Translations under genes and position numbers: made by a program | Shown: positions 1 through 6,428 of the stretch, in pieces | Layout of the letters: each line of letters starts with the position of its first letter | Numbering within the stretch: position 1 is the first letter of the stretch | Assembly (NCBI GenBank): GCA_028717165.1 | Contig: JAQUOK010000141.1 | Coordinates: 1 to 7,416, forward strand | Direction: 5' to 3' | Source: Victivallaceae bacterium | GTDB lineage: Bacteria > Verrucomicrobiota > Lentisphaeria > Victivallales > Victivallaceae | Length of the DNA stretch: 7,416 nt | The notes under the pieces: model-generated | Databases searched by the model: none | What the model was told of the DNA's origin: nothing | Seen by the model: the letters and a program-made list of their open reading frames with translations, nothing else

Positions 1-819
1 GGGGGTAGTGGTTTTCGCGAAATTAATAAATTCCCATATCCTTTTCCTGGCTTCTATCTCGGCGCGCGAAAGCTCAAACGCATCCGTGGCATCCGTATCG
101 GTCACCATGTCAAGGTTAAGCGTTCTTTCTTCGTGCAGGCCGCGGGCGCCGGCATCAAGCCACTTAGTTACGTAATACGGAAATTTTGTATTTCCTTTTT
201 TACGGGCATTATCGAATTTTTCATTAACTTCAGGCCAGTTGACCGTCCTGGCCATGTCCACTCCGCCGATCCGGATACGGAGCGTAAGTCCCTGCATTCT
301 ATGAGTTACGGGGGAGCCTTTTTCAAACGCCGCTCCGGCGCTTGCCGCCGCATCGCCATCGCCCGTCGCATCAATAACAATTTTTGAACGGATGCCCAGT
401 CTGCCATTTTTATTAACCATATTGACTCCGCATACCGTACCATTTTCCACAATTGCGGACTCAATAAAGGTATGAAATAAAATATCTACTCCGGCTTCCT
501 CACAGAATTCCTGCAGGACGTATTTCAAAAGCTCCGGGTCGAAAATTGCATAGACGCTCGGAAATGCCACATCCCAGCTCATTCCGCCCAGTTTTTCCAT
601 TTTATCGACAAGTTCTTTGAATATTCCGCCGTTTCTGCCCGCGGTCTTGGCAAATTCAATGACCAGTCTGGAGGTTGCCGTTCCGCCAAGGCAGTTGCCC
701 TGGTCAATAAGCAGAGTGCGGACGCCGTTTCGCGCCGCGGCGACAGCGGCTCCGAACCCGGCCGGGCCGCCGCCGCAAACAATTGCATCGTAATCTTTAT
801 GGCAGGACATTGTACTCAT
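1..819 (-). CDS. FAD-dependent oxidoreductase, N-terminal part (cut by window start)
   Basis: The frame stays open from ATG 819-817 to the window edge, giving 273 codons without a stop. Residues 9-40 form a Rossmann dinucleotide-binding unit: YDAIVCGGGPAGFGAAVAAA, then RTLLID, whose acidic residue would hold the FAD ribose. LGGTATS follows, and IDATGDGDAAASAGA at about residues 150-165 is the second FAD-contacting motif typical of FAD-dependent oxidoreductases of the PF12831 type. These are seen in the sequence; the substrate is not determinable. In PVC bacteria such proteins often sit in polysaccharide-utilisation regions, so oxidation of a sugar or a breakdown product is a reasonable guess only. 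A second in-frame ATG at 810-808 is a possible alternative start, and neither ATG has a Shine-Dalgarno sequence. Promoter P1 lies directly upstream and would give a leader of only about 30 nt. The C-terminus is outside the window. Confidence 0.93.
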   Translation of the reverse strand, partial: MSTMSCHKDYDAIVCGGGPAGFGAAVAAARNGVRTLLIDQGNCLGGTATSRLVIEFAKTAGRNGGIFKELVDKMEKLGGMSWDVAFPSVYAIFDPELLKYVLQEFCEEAGVDILFHTFIESAIVENGTVCGVNMVNKNGRLGIRSKIVIDATGDGDAAASAGAAFEKGSPVTHRMQGLTLRIRIGGVDMARTVNWPEVNEKFDNARKKGNTKFPYYVTKWLDAGARGLHEERTLNLDMVTDTDATDAFELSRAEIEARKRIWEFINFAKTTTP

Positions 820-883
820 AATGTATTGTATGTTATATAGTTATGATAATATAGATTATACAACATAAAAGCGTTTTTGTCAA
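820..883 (-). promoter_or_regulatory. Promoter/operator cassette, copy P1, for the oxidoreductase
   Basis: On the minus strand this holds TTGACA (883-878), a spacer of exactly 17 bp, and TATAAT (860-855), a full consensus sigma70 promoter. The predicted start of transcription is near 848, about 30 nt before the ATG. Between the -10 box and the gene lies an AT-rich stretch with partial dyad symmetry, which could be an operator. The cassette is 59/64 identical to 6346-6409 (P2). The five mismatches fall outside the -35 and -10 hexamers. No binding protein can be named from the sequence. Confidence 0.82.
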
Positions 884-900
884 CAGGAAATCTGGGGAAA

Positions 901-937
901 TTAAGCTCTTTCTGTTGAATAAAATATGGAGAACCGG
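901..937. repeat. Dispersed short repeat, copy 1
   Basis: Plus-strand positions 901-937 match 6571-6606 with two substitutions and one single-base indel. The shared core includes TTCTGTTGAAT and ATATGGAGA, followed by CCGG. Here it lies only 17 bp from the -35 box of P1. The flank at 945-962 holds a small dyad (AACCC...GGGTT). The repeat lies outside any credible gene. Its function is unknown; it may be the outer part of the same duplicated cassette as the promoter. Confidence 0.7.
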
Positions 938-1055
938 TTGCGGGAACCCGACAAGTTGGGTTAGCGCTCCGCTGCTCCAATAGCACTGAATTCAGCCTTT
1001 TTTCAGCATCGACTATTTTAAAGTACCCAAAGAGATTTTGAAAAGGGAGAGTGCA

Positions 1056-1093
1056 AGAGGGAAACAACTTTTCCTCAAAAAGTTTTTCCCTCT
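1056..1093 (-). terminator. Hairpin terminator of the hydrolase/LamG gene
   Basis: A strong inverted repeat starts 27 bp after the stop codon. Arms of 16-17 nt (AGAGGGAAA...CTTTT against AAAAGTTGTTTCCCTCT) pair with a single bulged base and a loop of about 5 nt. The 3' side on the minus strand is only moderately T-rich (CCCTTTTC some 10 nt later). A second small hairpin (GTGAA-ATA-TTCAC, 1095-1107) lies between this one and the stop codon. Together they fit a transcription end that separates the hydrolase from P1. Confidence 0.6.
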
Positions 1094-1119
1094 CGTGAAA
1101 TATTCACTTTTTCCGACGA

Positions 1120-2925
1120 CTAGTTATCTCCAATTCCCTGACAATAACGACTGTAAATCGCATCCGCACTTAGTGCGTCTGCATGTACTCTAACGTCATC
1201 AATTATGCCGTTGAAATAATAAAGCGGCGAGTAAGCGTAGCGCCCGATTTTAGCTGACAGGCTACAGGAATCGGGATCTATATGTGTTCCAGGGAATTCG
1301 GTCTTGTCAATTCCATCAATGTATATCCTGGCTTGTGCGCCTTCCCGCGTAACTGCGATATAATGCCATTCGTTCAGTGTAATTTCCGCAAAAGAAATTG
1401 TTCGCTGATAACTGTCCGTCTGATGTGTGTAGTAATATACTCTGTTTCCTAAAAGACAAACCCGGTAACCGCTATTATTCCATTGGCCTTTGCTGAATAT
1501 GTCTTGTGTGCCGCTATTATCCTCCTGTTTAATCCAGGCTTCAACCGTAATCGCGCCGGTAATATTCAAACTCGGGTCGTTTCCGCAATCAACATAATCG
1601 TCTGTCCCGTTAAATTCCAATGCCTTACCAATCTGACCGTTTACCCATTGTGGATTGCCCTCTAAAGTTCCATCGTTTTCATAAGACGAAGAGTCTATTG
1701 CGCTATTATCAAATTTCCAATATCCGCATCTGATCCCCCGGCAATAACGACTGTAAACAGCATCCGCACTTAGTGCGCCTGCATGTACTCTAACGTCATC
1801 AATTATGCCGTTGAAATAATAAAGCGGCGAGTAAGCGTAGCGCCCGATTTTAGCTGACAGGCTACAGGAATCGGGATCTATATGTGTTCCAGGGAATTCG
1901 GTCTTGTCAATTCCATCAATGTATATCCTGGCTTGTGCGCCTTCCCGCGTAACTGCGATATAATGCCATTCGTTCAGTGTAATTTCCGCAAAAGAAATTG
2001 TTCGCTGATAACTGTCCGTCTGATGTGTGTAGTAATATACTCTGTTTCCTAAAAGACAAACCCGGTAACCGCTATTATTCCATTGGCCTTTGCTGAATAT
2101 GTCTTGTGTGCCGCTATTATCCTCCTGTTTAATCCAGGCTTCAACCGTAATCGCGCCGGTAATATTCAAACTCGGGTCATTTCCGCAATCAACATAATCG
2201 TCTGTCCCGTTGAATTCCAATGCCTCACCGGTCTGACCGTCTACCCATTGTGGATTGCCCTCCAAAGTTCCATTGTTTTCATAAAACGAAGAATCTATTG
2301 CGCTATTATCAAATTTCCAATATCCCACCAAAGACTGCAGCGCATTGTACATGATCTCTATTTGGGTTGCTATAATCAAGCGTTTCTGCTGCAGCATATC
2401 GTTCGTACAATTACCCGGCTGGATATAACTGCTGCCGCTGTCAAAATCATTACTCCAGGGGATACTCCTTATAATATTATCAAGAATAATTTCTGCTGTA
2501 TCACCATCAGCAAACCCCAATTGCTGTGCATCCTGGATATATTTTTTTAACGTATAGACATATAGAAAATCATATAATCCTTCTCTAATGCCTTCCCATT
2601 GAAGTGTTGATGTCATAACTACATCATCTGTTAGTACTTCAGCTGGATAAACAATACATGTATCTTTCTCGGCAGCATCGAAATCATTAAAAGGGTTTCC
2701 CAATGCCTGCATATATCTGTAAGTGGTAACACTTGCGTCGGCCCCAGATTTTTCAATTAGAAAACCACTTTTATAGCGGTTTCTTACAAGATCGCCTTCA
2801 TTGCCGGTAAAACCCCCGTAACCGTACCAAACTATGCCATTAGGGTTTGGGCCCTGCGGAGAAAAAAGATATCGTTTATTTGCATTTTCCTGATCCGTTT
2901 GAAAACCATACCCGCAATAACACAT
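1120..2925 (-). CDS. C-terminal part of glycoside-hydrolase-like protein: DUF4091-like end plus two LamG domains
   Basis: This 601-codon open stretch is in the same frame as the gene ending at 2929 and is separated from it only by a TAG and one GAT codon. It is therefore almost certainly the rest of that protein, not a separate gene. Its first 200 residues continue the catalytic region: an aromatic-rich IVWYGYGG, then STLQWEGIREGLYDFLYVYT near residues 106-125, which resembles the R-E-G-x-x-D/Y-x-x-Y/L signature at the end of DUF4091 domains. Residues 201-397 and 401-597 are two LamG-like concanavalin-A-type jelly rolls (GYWKFDNSAIDSS, LEFNGTDDYVDCG, VEAWIKQ, WHYIAVTR, IYIDG, FNGIIDDVRVH), which usually bind carbohydrate. 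The ATG at 2925 has AGGA only 2 nt upstream, too close for good initiation, and the fragment lacks a signal peptide. If made alone it would lack the DEP acid residue. It ends with TAG, followed by a terminator. Confidence 0.85.
   Translation of the reverse strand: MCYCGYGFQTDQENANKRYLFSPQGPNPNGIVWYGYGGFTGNEGDLVRNRYKSGFLIEKSGADASVTTYRYMQALGNPFNDFDAAEKDTCIVYPAEVLTDDVVMTSTLQWEGIREGLYDFLYVYTLKKYIQDAQQLGFADGDTAEIILDNIIRSIPWSNDFDSGSSYIQPGNCTNDMLQQKRLIIATQIEIMYNALQSLVGYWKFDNSAIDSSFYENNGTLEGNPQWVDGQTGEALEFNGTDDYVDCGNDPSLNITGAITVEAWIKQEDNSGTQDIFSKGQWNNSGYRVCLLGNRVYYYTHQTDSYQRTISFAEITLNEWHYIAVTREGAQARIYIDGIDKTEFPGTHIDPDSCSLSAKIGRYAYSPLYYFNGIIDDVRVHAGALSADAVYSRYCRGIRCGYWKFDNSAIDSSSYENDGTLEGNPQWVNGQIGKALEFNGTDDYVDCGNDPSLNITGAITVEAWIKQEDNSGTQDIFSKGQWNNSGYRVCLLGNRVYYYTHQTDSYQRTISFAEITLNEWHYIAVTREGAQARIYIDGIDKTEFPGTHIDPDSCSLSAKIGRYAYSPLYYFNGIIDDVRVHADALSADAIYSRYCQGIGDN
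1126..1725 (-). repeat. LamG-encoding repeat unit, C-terminal copy
   Basis: This is the second of two direct tandem units with a 600-bp period (200 residues each). Positions 1142-1725 match 1742-2325 with 13 substitutions in 584 bp and no indels. Positions 1179-1578 are identical to 1779-2178 over 400 bp. The differences cluster at the two ends of the unit and change 8 amino acids. The pattern indicates a recent duplication or gene conversion of the domain. Confidence 0.95.
1726..2325 (-). repeat. LamG-encoding repeat unit, N-terminal copy
   Basis: This is the first tandem unit in coding order, starting at the GYWKF motif (residue 201 of the downstream fragment) and joined to the next unit through CRGIRC. 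It encodes one full LamG-like jelly roll. See the unit at 1126-1725 for the identity pattern. Such a long perfect repeat is also a likely site of slippage, recombination or misassembly. Confidence 0.95.
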
Positions 2926-2928
2926 ATC

Positions 2929-2931
2929 CTA
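2929..2931 (-). other. Internal in-frame TAG interrupting the hydrolase gene
   Basis: Codon 736 of the frame that begins at 5136 is TAG, within the peptide context LGAY-stop-DMCYCGYG. The frame is otherwise open from 5136 to 1120 (1,339 codons including this TAG and the final TAG). Homologous sequence signals continue across the site without a shift. A single substitution from a sense codon, for example TTG (Leu), would explain it. The other causes to consider are a sequencing error, natural readthrough or TAG recoding. The two other visible stops (pseudopilin and isomerase) are TAA. Confidence 0.9.
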
Positions 2932-5136
2932 ATATGCACCTAACTGTTCTATTGTTGAATCATAATAAACTGTTCCACATGTTTTCAACCCTATTTCTTT
3001 AGCTAAAGGATATTCCCAAAGAGCACGTTCTGTCTTATCGGCACTATTATGGGGTTCATCGACTCCATAATAAAACCATTCTTCATAGTCTTCGCCTCCT
3101 GCATATGTTTGTATGAAAGCGTCAATAGCCAGCAAAGCATCCTGGAACCCTTGTTTGAGTATTTCATTATTCATTTCCGAAAATGGGCCGCTAAAACTAT
3201 CAACGTCAATTCCTAATACTTCTCCTGCCGCTATTTCCAGCATAGGCCCGCAGAAAGGTATTAATCGTCCTTTAAATTCTATGTTTCTTCTCAGTGTCAA
3301 AAACCGTGCTATTTCTTCCGAATACCATCCAGTTATTCTGCCCCCGCTCAGAGTAAAATCAATTCCATCCTCAAATCCAGGATTGGAAACCATATTTGCA
3401 GATATTCCCTGGACTATGGATACATCATCAAACCAGACGCTTCCTGTTCCGCGATTTTCTAAATACATTTTTATCGAAGTTGTACCAGGCGGTGTAGTAA
3501 AGGTGTTACTATAGTTGGTCCATCCATATGTTCCGCTCGGAAGGGAGAAAGTTTTAGAAGTTACTCCCGTGGAATCTGTATACCAGATCATCACTTTTCC
3601 TGCGGTCAACAGGTCCCCTTTGACATAAAGGGATAAACTATAGTTTGTATTTTCATTAACCGGAATTGCATCCAGGTAATGCCATGCTGCCCGTCCTGTG
3701 GTTCCTCTGCATTTGATATAAAGAGATCTGTCACCACTGTATTTTTCCAACTTACTAATTGTCGTAATATAATCGCCTGACCATGTATAAGCTTGCCAGC
3801 CGGTAATTGTTCTGAAAGGATTCAGGGTAAATTCAAGGTCACTCACGCCATACTCTTTCATATCCATTAAGTAGCGTTCTGCCTGAATATCCGTCATAGT
3901 ATTAATCGATCCCATTGTTGAAAAAAGTGATGATAAATTATCAGCCGGTTGCTCCAGCGTAAAGGGAAACACCTTCAATTCGACTACTATGCTTTTTTCT
4001 ACACTATTAGCACTAAATTTAACGGTTGCCTGATATGTTCCGGGGGTACAATTTTGCGGAAGAGGAACTTGGAACCAGAATCCTTTACTTTGGCCCTGAA
4101 TAACCGGTACTGTTTGGGTTACGGGCATAAGGCGTTCCGGTATATTGTAATATCTGTATCCGATACCGCAAATCATGTACGGCACCCTTTGATTCCAGGT
4201 TTCAATATAATTTATTTTTACGTGTTCTTTAGGTATTGAATGTCCGAAACCATCTGTAAAATCCGATTCAAGTACTACCGCCATATCAAAATTATTGTCA
4301 ACTGCATATACAGATGTCCAAAAAGGAACAGACTGGCCTGGTGTTCCAAAAATATTTATTTGAGAAATTATTTCTTCTGGCTGAGGTATGCTGTCTTTAT
4401 ACATAAATCCGGGATTTTTTCTATGGTAAATGATATAATCGGCATAACCGGCTGCCAACGCAGGATCTTCAGCATTATTTCGCGGTTCATACAAATAATA
4501 ACTGCCTTCGGAAATCAATAATGTTGCCTCTTCTGCCGGGGTTAAAGAGGCCTCTTCCAAACATATATCATCAAACCAGGCAGTACCGGTCGAATAATTC
4601 TGTAAGTATACTCTTATCCTTGTTGTTTCCGCAGGAGCTAACAATGTCCAGTTAAAATCAGTCCAATCAAACGTTCCTGATTTTAAAGTAAGAGTTTCTG
4701 ATTTCGCCGCACCGGACGCGGTATAGTAATATATAGTAACTGTTGGTTTTACGTCAATGCCTTTTACTGATAAGGCAAGATGGTAAGTAGTTTTATTCGT
4801 CATTTCAAATGGAATAATATTCTCAATGATTGGACTGCAAACCCAGGCGTAGCCAATCTCTCCTGTACATGTAATAGAATATGACCTGCTACCTGTATGT
4901 GCAATAATATTATCGTATGCACCAGTATATGTGCCTAAACCGGAATAGTATGTCCAGTCACTTGTATTTTCAAAACCGGGATTCGGCACAAGATTTGTCG
5001 CTTCGGCTACAAAACCGATAAAAGACATTACTATTATGAAAGCAAAATTGTAAAAGTTCAATAACGCAGAATTATTACTTCTAAAAGACTTTTGACTTTT
5101 TGCAGACCCATTGATTAAAATGTTAACTTTTGTCAT
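2929..5136 (-). CDS. Secreted glycoside-hydrolase-like protein, N-terminal part (DUF4091-like, CBM modules)
   Basis: The start ATG at 5136-5134 has a good AAGGAG 8 nt upstream. Residues 1-46 look like a Sec signal peptide with a long n-region (hydrophobic NFYNFAFIIVMSFIGFV, likely cut after AEA46). Residues 47-195 form a jelly-roll CBM-like module (NLVPNPGFE to GTAWFDD). Residues about 205-395 are a beta-rich domain (PGQSVPFWTSVYAVD; GTYQATVKF). A TIM-barrel-like region starts near residue 400 (MKEYGVSDLEF). It is interrupted at about 447-575 by a second CBM-like module (SGDRSLYIKC to GSVWFDD) and resumes with YSEEIARFL. WFYYGVDEP at 687-695 carries D693 and E694, probable catalytic acids by analogy with DUF4091/glycoside-hydrolase proteins. 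The frame stops at an internal TAG, inside the catalytic region, so the 735-residue product should lack the end of the barrel. The role is probably extracytoplasmic polysaccharide cleavage; the substrate is unknown. Confidence 0.88.
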   Translation of the reverse strand: MTKVNILINGSAKSQKSFRSNNSALLNFYNFAFIIVMSFIGFVAEATNLVPNPGFENTSDWTYYSGLGTYTGAYDNIIAHTGSRSYSITCTGEIGYAWVCSPIIENIIPFEMTNKTTYHLALSVKGIDVKPTVTIYYYTASGAAKSETLTLKSGTFDWTDFNWTLLAPAETTRIRVYLQNYSTGTAWFDDICLEEASLTPAEEATLLISEGSYYLYEPRNNAEDPALAAGYADYIIYHRKNPGFMYKDSIPQPEEIISQINIFGTPGQSVPFWTSVYAVDNNFDMAVVLESDFTDGFGHSIPKEHVKINYIETWNQRVPYMICGIGYRYYNIPERLMPVTQTVPVIQGQSKGFWFQVPLPQNCTPGTYQATVKFSANSVEKSIVVELKVFPFTLEQPADNLSSLFSTMGSINTMTDIQAERYLMDMKEYGVSDLEFTLNPFRTITGWQAYTWSGDYITTISKLEKYSGDRSLYIKCRGTTGRAAWHYLDAIPVNENTNYSLSLYVKGDLLTAGKVMIWYTDSTGVTSKTFSLPSGTYGWTNYSNTFTTPPGTTSIKMYLENRGTGSVWFDDVSIVQGISANMVSNPGFEDGIDFTLSGGRITGWYSEEIARFLTLRRNIEFKGRLIPFCGPMLEIAAGEVLGIDVDSFSGPFSEMNNEILKQGFQDALLAIDAFIQTYAGGEDYEEWFYYGVDEPHNSADKTERALWEYPLAKEIGLKTCGTVYYDSTIEQLGAY

Positions 5137-5144
5137 AACCCTGT

Positions 5145-5150
5145 CTCCTT
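5145..5150 (-). promoter_or_regulatory. Ribosome binding site of the hydrolase gene
   Basis: AAGGAG on the minus strand, 8 nt before ATG 5136-5134. It fixes the start and hence the unusually long n-region of the signal peptide. Confidence 0.8.
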
Positions 5151-5506
5151 TAATATTTTTTTTAAAAAATCATCCCATAATTCGACAATTTCCCGTTTTT
5201 TTATAACAAATGCAAGCTCAAAAATTTTTCTTCTCTCCAAAACACATTTCCGATTTTTTATTAATATTTACCCTGTTTTCTTACCAGTTCCGAGGCATAT
5301 TTTATTGTTATTTAAAATCCTTTTAAGTAATTGGAGTTCAGTTGTTTATTTTATCAAACGCCGGTTTTTTATTGCGCGCTTTTCCGCTTGTTCTTATATT
5401 TCTCAGGAAAAAGTTGCTTTAAAAAATATTTTTTCCGATAAACGCTTACAGTTTTTATCAGGAAACCCTGAAAAATCGGAGAATTGAATCCCAATTGATT
5501 AAAAAT
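5151..5506. other. AT-rich intergenic region between pseudopilin and hydrolase
   Basis: These 356 bases hold no credible gene; a 60-codon plus-strand frame at 5305-5487 has no protein-like character. I see no -35/-10 pair of reasonable quality on the minus strand. A near-palindromic operator-like motif lies at 5437-5451 and a small hairpin at 5453-5475. The hydrolase may be read from its own undetected promoter or from P2 through the pseudopilin gene. Confidence 0.55.
5437..5451 (-). promoter_or_regulatory. Possible LacI/CcpA-type operator
   Basis: The minus strand reads CTGTAAGCGTTTATC, with the dyad TAAGCGTTTA centred on CG. This resembles operators of LacI-family sugar regulators (cre-like consensus TGWAANCGNTNWCA, with two mismatches at the last two positions). 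It lies 300 bp upstream of the hydrolase start and 56 bp after the pseudopilin stop. It is a single site without a neighbouring clear promoter, so it may be chance. Confidence 0.3.
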
Positions 5507-6115
5507 TTATGTCAAGCGCGTCCCAGGCGGCGCTTTGGTAATCTTCCAGGCTGGGGCCATCCTGGCATACAGCTCTGTACCGCTGAATTTACTGACATGT
5601 CCATCCATATAAGCGACATTACAATTATTATTAGGATGAGTCGGCAGGTTTGAGATCCAATTGTCGACAATGGTGGCTTTTTGGGGATACCGGGCAGGAC
5701 TTAATACTAAATGTCTCCCGCGATAAAAATAATCTCCTTGACTAGTTCCCGGCCATCCTGACATTGTTGCTGTCCTTCCTGTTCTGGGACAAAAACAAAT
5801 TGCAGGATTATCTCCTATATAATCAGGAAACAAAAGGCCTAAATATACTTTTCTCGTTCCGGACACGGCGCACAAGTATCCTGAGGGATCAGATCCACAG
5901 AATATCGGAGGCATAAATCTGTAATCTTGTGCATATGACAGTAAGCCCAGTTGTAATTGTTTTAAGTTTCCGGCGCATTGTATTTGCCTGGCTTTTTCCT
6001 TTGCCTTGCCGAGAGCCGACAGAAGCATTGCGGCAAGAATAGCGATGATAGCGATTACGACGAGAAATTCGATGAGTGTAAAAATCAATTTTCCTCCAGA
6101 CATTTGTTTTTTCAT
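5507..6115 (-). CDS. Pseudopilin-like protein with prepilin N-terminus and H-X10-DG motif
   Basis: The 202-residue product starts with a short basic leader (MKKQMSGGKLI) and then FTLIEFLVVIAIIAILAAML, the class III prepilin signal and hydrophobic helix. F12 would be residue +1 and E16 the conserved Glu5. The residue before the expected cleavage is Ile, not the usual Gly. Residues 33-65 continue as the pilin alpha helix (KAKEKARQIQCAGNLKQLQL). Near the C-terminus H160 and D171-G172 (NVAYMDGHVSKF) form the processing-associated H-X9-DG type motif common in Lentisphaerota, Planctomycetes and Verrucomicrobia, here with ten residues between. Such proteins are abundant in these phyla; a role in a type II secretion or pilus-like surface apparatus is assumed, not shown. 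Its position before a secreted hydrolase suggests a surface-degradation context. The SD is strong and the stop is TAA. Confidence 0.9.
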   Translation of the reverse strand: MKKQMSGGKLIFTLIEFLVVIAIIAILAAMLLSALGKAKEKARQIQCAGNLKQLQLGLLSYAQDYRFMPPIFCGSDPSGYLCAVSGTRKVYLGLLFPDYIGDNPAICFCPRTGRTATMSGWPGTSQGDYFYRGRHLVLSPARYPQKATIVDNWISNLPTHPNNNCNVAYMDGHVSKFSGTELYARMAPAWKITKAPPGTRLT

Positions 6116-6374
6116 TTTTAACCTCCTTATTTGTTTTTTTAAGTTCCGGCAAAAATTTTTCTATTCAGATTTTTTACATTCTCGTTTTCGTAACCTCCTT
6201 TGTTTATTGGCGCGGCGCGCCGGTTTCGAATCTCATTGTCAAAATTTTCCCTGTATATCGGATTATACACCAAAAAGGCAATACTGCCGTTTCCGTTTTA
6301 GCTGCCAATCATAATTACCAGTCAGGTTGCGTTTTTATATGTCGCAATGTATTATATGTTATATAGTTATAACA
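6116..6374 (-). promoter_or_regulatory. Long 5' leader of the pseudopilin mRNA
   Basis: If transcription starts from P2 the untranslated leader is about 259 nt. It ends with AAGGAGGT (6128-6121), 5 nt before the ATG, an excellent ribosome binding site. A second AAAGGAGGTTA lies about 70 nt upstream (around 6201-6191) and is followed 13 nt later by an ATG whose next codon is TAA. A GC-rich 13-nt dyad (GGCGC-GGC-GCGCC, 6209-6221) stands just before that second site. A 6-bp dyad (TGTATA...TATACA, 6252-6269) overlaps a TATAAT without a good -35. I recognise no known riboswitch. Confidence 0.5.
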
Positions 6375-6409
6375 ATATATATTATACAACATGAAAGCGT
6401 TTTTGTCAA
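6346..6409 (-). promoter_or_regulatory. Promoter/operator cassette, copy P2, upstream of the pseudopilin
   Basis: TTGACA (6409-6404), a 17-bp spacer and TATAAT (6386-6381) on the minus strand form a consensus promoter. A clean dyad GTTATA-TAGT-TATAAC (6358-6373) covers the predicted start of transcription, a typical place for a repressor to bind. The cassette differs from P1 (820-883) at five of 64 positions; in P1 the right arm of this dyad is degraded (TATGAT). The next gene is the pseudopilin, 230 bp downstream. Confidence 0.8.
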
Positions 6410-6428
6410 TAAAAAACCTGAAGAAAAT

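Noticed and set aside
133..387. Plus-strand open frame of 84 codons
   Set aside because: It lies wholly opposite the FAD-dependent oxidoreductase, whose motifs are unambiguous, and has no ribosome binding site.
816..1067. Minus-strand open frame of 83 codons
   Set aside because: It runs through the P1 promoter, the dispersed repeat and part of the terminator hairpin; no SD or protein-like composition.
1483..2550. Two plus-strand frames that begin with the same peptide
   Set aside because: They are antisense shadows of the tandem LamG repeat, and their similarity only reflects the duplicated DNA.
2923..2925. ATG as a true start of a separate LamG gene
   Set aside because: It lies mid-domain in the same frame as the upstream gene, AGGA is too close to it, and the product would lack a signal peptide. 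A split protein is the better reading.
3113..4521. Several plus-strand frames of 93-133 codons
   Set aside because: All are antisense to the hydrolase gene and show no domain or start signals.
5453..5475. Hairpin (TCAGG-AAAC-CCTGA with flanking T/A arms) as a pseudopilin terminator
   Set aside because: The stem core is only 5 bp and no T tract follows on the minus strand, so termination is not supported.
5889..6152. Minus-strand frame of 87 codons overlapping the pseudopilin start
   Set aside because: It is an out-of-frame shadow of the pseudopilin coding region.
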